From the NCBI GenBank assembly GCA_022844135.1, contig JALHMG010000026.1:1-64000 (forward strand): a DNA stretch of 64,000 bases, written 5' to 3'. The translations under genes and the position numbers were made by a program. Below are positions 60,505 to 64,000 of this stretch, piece after piece (the first letter of the stretch is position 1; each line of letters begins with the position of its first letter). The notes beneath the pieces are model-generated. The model searched no databases. It saw only the letters and a list, made by a program, of their open reading frames with translations, and was not told the origin of the DNA. The stretch comes from Lysobacterales bacterium (GTDB lineage Bacteria > Pseudomonadota > Gammaproteobacteria > Xanthomonadales > SZUA-5).

Positions 60505-61320
60505 TCACGGAAGATCGCTATCGCACCAACTTGAGAAACCCGCCGCGCGACCAGCAGCGTCGAGCGTGATGTACTCGCCCTCGCGCAACACCGCGAGCGA
60601 GCGCGCATCGCCGCTGGCGACGATGGTGCCGATGTCCGTATCGGCATGGCTGAGCGCCGTGCCAGCGGGCAACGCGCCAGCGTCGATCCAGGCCAGACGG
60701 CGTTTGACGCGGCCCAGGTAATGCGTGCGGGCAACGATTTCCTGGCCGGGGTAACAGCCCTTCTTGAGGCTGAAGGCGCTCAAGCGCTGCAAGCCGAGGG
60801 CTTGCGGCAGATGTTCGTTCTGCGCGGCGCCGGTGAGCCACGGGATGCCGGCCTCGATGCAGGCGTTCCACCAATGGGAACCGGTCATGCCGCTGCCTGC
60901 GGCGATGTGCGTTGGGATGCCGGCGATGGATACGGTGCCGACTTGCCCGGACGCGTACGCCGCTCCCGGGCCGTCCTCAACCGCGACAACGTTCGCACCA
61001 TGGCTGTCGCTATCGGCACCGACGCGGGCGACATCCGCCGATGCATACGTGACGGAACACTTGGCGCGCAGTTTGTACATGGTCAAGCGTTTGGCGACCG
61101 CTTCGGCATTGTCGGCCGGCATCAGCCAACGAAAGCTCGCCTCTGCGGTGCGGCGCAGGAATCCCAGGGACTGCACGCGGCCGTCGACGTTGAGGTAGCA
61201 CGCGAACTGACCGGCGCCCACGTCGAGCGCCTGCACGTCGCTCGACAACTGACTATGCAAAAAGCTGCGCGCGTCGGGTCCATCGACATCGATTTCTGCA
61301 AATTTTGGCGCAGTACTCAT
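60505..61320 (-). CDS. ygfZ: Folate-binding iron-sulfur cluster assembly protein YgfZ
   Basis: Start chosen at MSTAPKFAEIDVDGPDARSF (ATG 61320). The 271-residue GcvT-fold protein has the family motif KKGCYPGQEIVARTHYLGRV with the conserved cysteine, and the N-terminal SFLHSQLSSDVQAL. YgfZ uses tetrahydrofolate and supports activity of Fe-S enzymes, including succinate dehydrogenase. It is transcribed away from the SDHAF4-sdhCDA cluster with only 24 bp between start codons. Some membrane-like sequence before the chosen start is non-coding. Confidence 0.92.
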   Translation of the reverse strand: MSTAPKFAEIDVDGPDARSFLHSQLSSDVQALDVGAGQFACYLNVDGRVQSLGFLRRTAEASFRWLMPADNAEAVAKRLTMYKLRAKCSVTYASADVARVGADSDSHGANVVAVEDGPGAAYASGQVGTVSIAGIPTHIAAGSGMTGSHWWNACIEAGIPWLTGAAQNEHLPQALGLQRLSAFSLKKGCYPGQEIVARTHYLGRVKRRLAWIDAGALPAGTALSHADTDIGTIVASGDARSLAVLREGEYITLDAAGRAAGFSSWCDSDLP

Positions 61321-61344
61321 GTTTCTTGGTGCAGACTCGTGGCT

Positions 61345-61491
61345 ATGGACGAGAACAGCATACCGACAGCGCCCCCTGCGCCCCAACCGCTGGAGCAGCC
61401 CCTGCGGCCCAAAGAAATCGGCGGCCGCGATGGCCCCGAACCCACGCGCTACGGCGATTGGGAGAAGAACGGGCGTTGTATCGATTTTTAA
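61345..61491 (+). CDS. SDHAF4-type succinate dehydrogenase assembly factor (DUF1674)
   Basis: A 48-codon gene from ATG 61345 ends GGRDGPEPTRYGDWEKNGRC followed by IDF. The C-terminal GPEPTRYGDWE.KGRC.DF block defines DUF1674, whose eukaryotic member Sdh8/SDHAF4 binds flavinylated SdhA before complex assembly. The Pro-rich N-terminus is typical. It is the first gene before sdhC, 65 bp upstream, so expression with its target operon is likely. Confidence 0.85.
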   Translation: MDENSIPTAPPAPQPLEQPLRPKEIGGRDGPEPTRYGDWEKNGRCIDF

Positions 61492-61556
61492 CGCCCAGTG
61501 ATAAGTTGTTTCAGGCGCTGGTATTGTCCGGCGCCTGCGCGCAAGACGAGTCAAGC

Positions 61557-61931
61557 ATGAAAGCCAGGCCACTCTCCCCGCACTTGCAGGTTTACCGCCC
61601 GCAACTGACCAGCTTTACCTCGATCAGCCATCGTATCAGCGGCATCGTGCTCAGCGCCGCTGCTCTGATGGTCACCGTAGGTCTGCTGGCGTTGTCGCAC
61701 GGACCGCAAGCCTTCGAACGCTTTATGGCCTTTGCCGACTCGCTGTTCGGCCGGCTGATCGTCGCCGCTTTTGTGCTGGCGACGGTGTACCACTGGCTCA
61801 ACGGCATTCGTCATCTGCTGTGGGACACCGGCTGGGGACTCGATCTGAAACGCGCCTATGCGACCGGCTGGACGGCGGTGATCGCCACGCCTGTTGTCGC
61901 TGCGGCGATTCTTTATTGGTTGTGGAGCTAA
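61557..61931 (+). CDS. sdhC: Succinate dehydrogenase cytochrome b556 subunit (SdhC)
   Basis: Start chosen at MKARPLSPHLQVYRPQLTSF (ATG 61557), the usual SdhC opening; 124 residues. It has three membrane helices, SFTSISHRISGIVLSAAALM with the quinone-site Ser/Arg and the heme-ligand region VYHWLNGIRHLLWDTG. It anchors the flavoprotein and iron-sulfur subunits and binds heme b and ubiquinone. Four bp separate it from sdhD. Confidence 0.95.
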   Translation: MKARPLSPHLQVYRPQLTSFTSISHRISGIVLSAAALMVTVGLLALSHGPQAFERFMAFADSLFGRLIVAAFVLATVYHWLNGIRHLLWDTGWGLDLKRAYATGWTAVIATPVVAAAILYWLWS

Positions 61932-61935
61932 CGCG

Positions 61936-62325
61936 ATGGATCGATTTCAAACCCCGATCAAACGCGTCAGTGGCCTGGGCTCGGCCAAAGACGGCACCCA
62001 TCATTGGTGGGTGCAACGCACCTCGGCACTGGCGCTGGCGGTATTGACGCCGTGGTTCATCTGGCGCTGCGCCAGCACGCCTGCGGATTTCGCCAGCGTG
62101 CGCGACATGGTGGGCCTGCCGTACAACGCGCTGCTGTTGAGCGCATTTATCGTGGCGCTGTTTTACCACGCGCAGCTCGGGTTGCAGGTTGTGGTTGAGG
62201 ACTACATCCACTCGCGGCCGGCCGAAGTCGCGCTGCTTCTGGCGATCAAAGTGTTCGCGTGGCTCGGCGCCGGCGCGGCATTGCTGGCGATTTTGTTCCA
62301 GGTTTTCGTAAGGCTGAATTCATGA
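61936..62325 (+). CDS. sdhD: Succinate dehydrogenase membrane anchor subunit (SdhD)
   Basis: Start chosen at [20 protein letters not shown] (ATG 61936); 129 residues, three helices. [20 protein letters not shown] and the heme-ligand segment [18 protein letters not shown] are the SdhD signature. It pairs with SdhC. It overlaps sdhA by 4 bp. Confidence 0.95.
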   Translation: MDRFQTPIKRVSGLGSAKDGTHHWWVQRTSALALAVLTPWFIWRCASTPADFASVRDMVGLPYNALLLSAFIVALFYHAQLGLQVVVEDYIHSRPAEVALLLAIKVFAWLGAGAALLAILFQVFVRLNS

Positions 62326-64000
62326 GCACGGCGTACCCGATCCAACATCACAAGTACGACGTGATCGTCGTTGGCGCAGGCGGCGCGGGCCTGCGCGCCA
62401 CGATGGGCATAGCCGCCAAAGGTTTGTCCACGGCGTGTTTGACCAAAGTGTTCCCGACGCGCAGCCACACGGTCGCCGCGCAGGGCGGCATCAGCGCCGC
62501 GCTCGGCAATATGGGCGAGGACGACTGGCGCTATCACTTCTACGACACCATCAAAGGCTCCGACTGGCTGGGCGATCAAGACGCCATCGAGTACATGTGC
62601 AAGGAAGCGATTCCGGCGATCATTGAATTGGAGCATTACGGCGTACCGTTTTCGCGCACCGAGGATGGGAAGATTTATCAGCGCCCGTTTGGCGGCATGA
62701 CCACGCGCTATGGCGAGGGTAAGGCCGAACGCACCTGCGCTGCGGCCGATCGCACCGGGCATGCGATTCTGCATGCGCTGTACCAGCAGTCGCTGCGCTT
62801 CGATGCGCGCTTCTACATCGAGTATTTCGCACTCGATCTGATCATGGACAATGGCGTGTGCCGTGGCGTGATTGCCTGGGATCTGGCCTCCGGCACGCTG
62901 CACGCGTTTCACGCGCACATGGTGGTGCTCGCCACGGGCGGCTACGGCCGCGCGTATCTGACCTGCACCTCGGCGCACACCTGCACCGGCGATGGTAACG
63001 GCATGGTGCTGCGCGCCGGTTTGCCACTGCAGGACATGGAGTTCGTGCAATTCCACCCGACCGGCGTGTTCGGTGCCGGGTGTTTGATCACCGAAGGTGT
63101 TCGTGGCGAGGGCGGTTACCTCACCAACGGCAAGGGCGAGCGCTTCATGGAGCGCTACGCGCCGAACGCCAAGGACCTGGCGTCGCGCGATGTCGTGTCG
63201 CGAGCGATGACCATCGAAGTGCGCGAGGGTCGCGGCGTGGGTCCCGGCGCCGATCATATCCATTTGCACTTAGAGCACCTGGGCCCCGAAGTCATCCACG
63301 GACGGCTGCCCGGCATCGCTGAGACCGCGCGCATCTTCGCGGGTGTGGACGTTGCCAAACAGCCCATTCCAGTGCTGCCCACCGTGCACTACAACATGGG
63401 CGGCATTCCGACCAATTACCACGGCGAAGTGGTGCGCCCGACGCCTGGAAACCCGGACACCGTGGTCCCGGGCTTGATGGCCATCGGGGAAGCCGCGTGC
63501 GTGTCGGTGCATGGCGCCAATCGCCTGGGCTCCAACTCGCTGCTCGATCTGGTGGTGTTCGGCCGCGCAGCGGCGAATCGGGCAGCCGAGGTGGTCAAGG
63601 CCGGTGCGACGCATCGCGATTTACCTGCCAGCGCCTACGATGCAGCGTTGAGCAATTTCGATCAGTTGCGGCACGCGAAGGGCTCGCTGCCCACCGCCGA
63701 CATTCGCCTCAACATGCAGCGCGTCATGCAGAACGATGCGGCGGTGTTCCGCACCGGCGAGTCGCTGCAAAGCGGCTGCCAGAAGCTCAGCAAGGTCAAC
63801 GCCAGCTTCGGCGATGTGCGCGTGTCCGATCATTCCTTGATCTGGAACACCGATCTGGTTGAAACCCTGGAGTTACAGAACCTCTTGGGTTCCGCGCTGG
63901 CGACCATTTATTCCGCTGAGCATCGAACCGAGAGCCGCGGCGCGCACGCCCGCGAGGATTTCCAAAACCGCGACGACGACAACTGGATGAAGCACACGAT
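62322..64000 (+). CDS. sdhA: Succinate dehydrogenase flavoprotein subunit (SdhA), 3' end outside the window
   Basis: Starts on the ATGA overlap with sdhD and stays open to the right edge (559 residues; the family has about 590). [20 protein letters not shown] is the FAD-binding Rossmann motif, [17 protein letters not shown] holds the histidine that bonds FAD covalently, [29 protein letters not shown] and [15 protein letters not shown] carry the substrate-binding and catalytic residues, and [20 protein letters not shown] completes the site. It oxidises succinate to fumarate. SdhB should follow beyond the edge. Confidence 0.97.
   Translation, partial: MSTAYPIQHHKYDVIVVGAGGAGLRATMGIAAKGLSTACLTKVFPTRSHTVAAQGGISAALGNMGEDDWRYHFYDTIKGSDWLGDQDAIEYMCKEAIPAIIELEHYGVPFSRTEDGKIYQRPFGGMTTRYGEGKAERTCAAADRTGHAILHALYQQSLRFDARFYIEYFALDLIMDNGVCRGVIAWDLASGTLHAFHAHMVVLATGGYGRAYLTCTSAHTCTGDGNGMVLRAGLPLQDMEFVQFHPTGVFGAGCLITEGVRGEGGYLTNGKGERFMERYAPNAKDLASRDVVSRAMTIEVREGRGVGPGADHIHLHLEHLGPEVIHGRLPGIAETARIFAGVDVAKQPIPVLPTVHYNMGGIPTNYHGEVVRPTPGNPDTVVPGLMAIGEAACVSVHGANRLGSNSLLDLVVFGRAAANRAAEVVKAGATHRDLPASAYDAALSNFDQLRHAKGSLPTADIRLNMQRVMQNDAAVFRTGESLQSGCQKLSKVNASFGDVRVSDHSLIWNTDLVETLELQNLLGSALATIYSAEHRTESRGAHAREDFQNRDDDNWMKHT

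Noticed and set aside
1-64000. tRNA and rRNA genes
   Set aside because: Intergenic regions were scanned by eye for T-loop GTTCRANYC and CCA-type ends and rRNA cores; nothing was convincing.

Overview
The window looks like a chromosomal stretch of a high-GC gammaproteobacterium, most plausibly from the Xanthomonadales/Lysobacterales (Rhodanobacteraceae-like). This rests on codon use, a bS-THX gene, an IPTL-CTERM-type tail, a secreted protein ending in LFANGFE, and polyhydroxyalkanoate genes beside phaR. The placement is an inference; no rRNA or tRNA gene was seen.

Layout. 1-1142 is a graveyard of mobile DNA: the start of a RAYT-type Y1 transposase running off the left edge, the 3' end of a second RAYT, the 3' end of an IS21 istB and four 23-bp terminal repeats. 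1143-6440 is a translationally coupled restriction-type operon (truncated RhuM, full RhuM, type I HsdR, GIY-YIG nuclease) that lacks hsdM and hsdS here. 6441-7430 is non-coding and carries a 246-bp MITE. 7431-11823 is a MacA/MacB-like efflux operon. 11872-28808 is housekeeping and metabolic: SnoaL/NTF2-like protein, DUF3429, a photolyase scrap, renalase-like oxidoreductase, ribosomal protein THX, threonine dehydratase, fasciclin, a phaR/phbB cluster, metF, NAD-isocitrate dehydrogenase, thiD, an outer-membrane protein, and ahcY behind an SAH riboswitch. 29000-32551 is a four-gene TRAP transporter operon with a TatT lipoprotein, followed by folD. 33617-45448 holds envelope and signalling genes: a beta-helix protein, RDD, MASE1-GGDEF-EAL, a Ser/Thr kinase-TPR and a propeller-GGDEF protein. 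45421-49132 is a membrane-protein cluster (DUF2157, DUF4401, GDYXXLXY, TMEM43).

49190-56894 is the most unusual locus. A nitrilase-superfamily gene is split by a second copy of the same MITE. It is followed by a winged-helix-like gene of unknown function and, overlapping it by 4 bp, a 1796-residue protein that joins a KGGVGR P-loop ATPase, an Mrr-like nuclease, a NACHT NTPase, pentapeptide-like repeats and a 14-blade WD40 region. Twelve of the blades are in-register 120-bp DNA repeats whose differences concentrate at a few codons, as in fungal NLR allorecognition genes. This is probably a bacterial NLR-like conflict or defence gene.

57172-64000 holds a SWIM-SNF2 helicase, ygfZ, a tiny SDHAF4-type assembly factor and sdhCDA (sdhA cut by the right edge), so respiratory complex II and two maturation factors lie together.

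Other sequence-level signals: in-frame palindromes at the same codon positions in both RhuM genes with compensating base changes; 7-bp periodic intergenic arrays, two of which end at start codons; and an intact SAH riboswitch.
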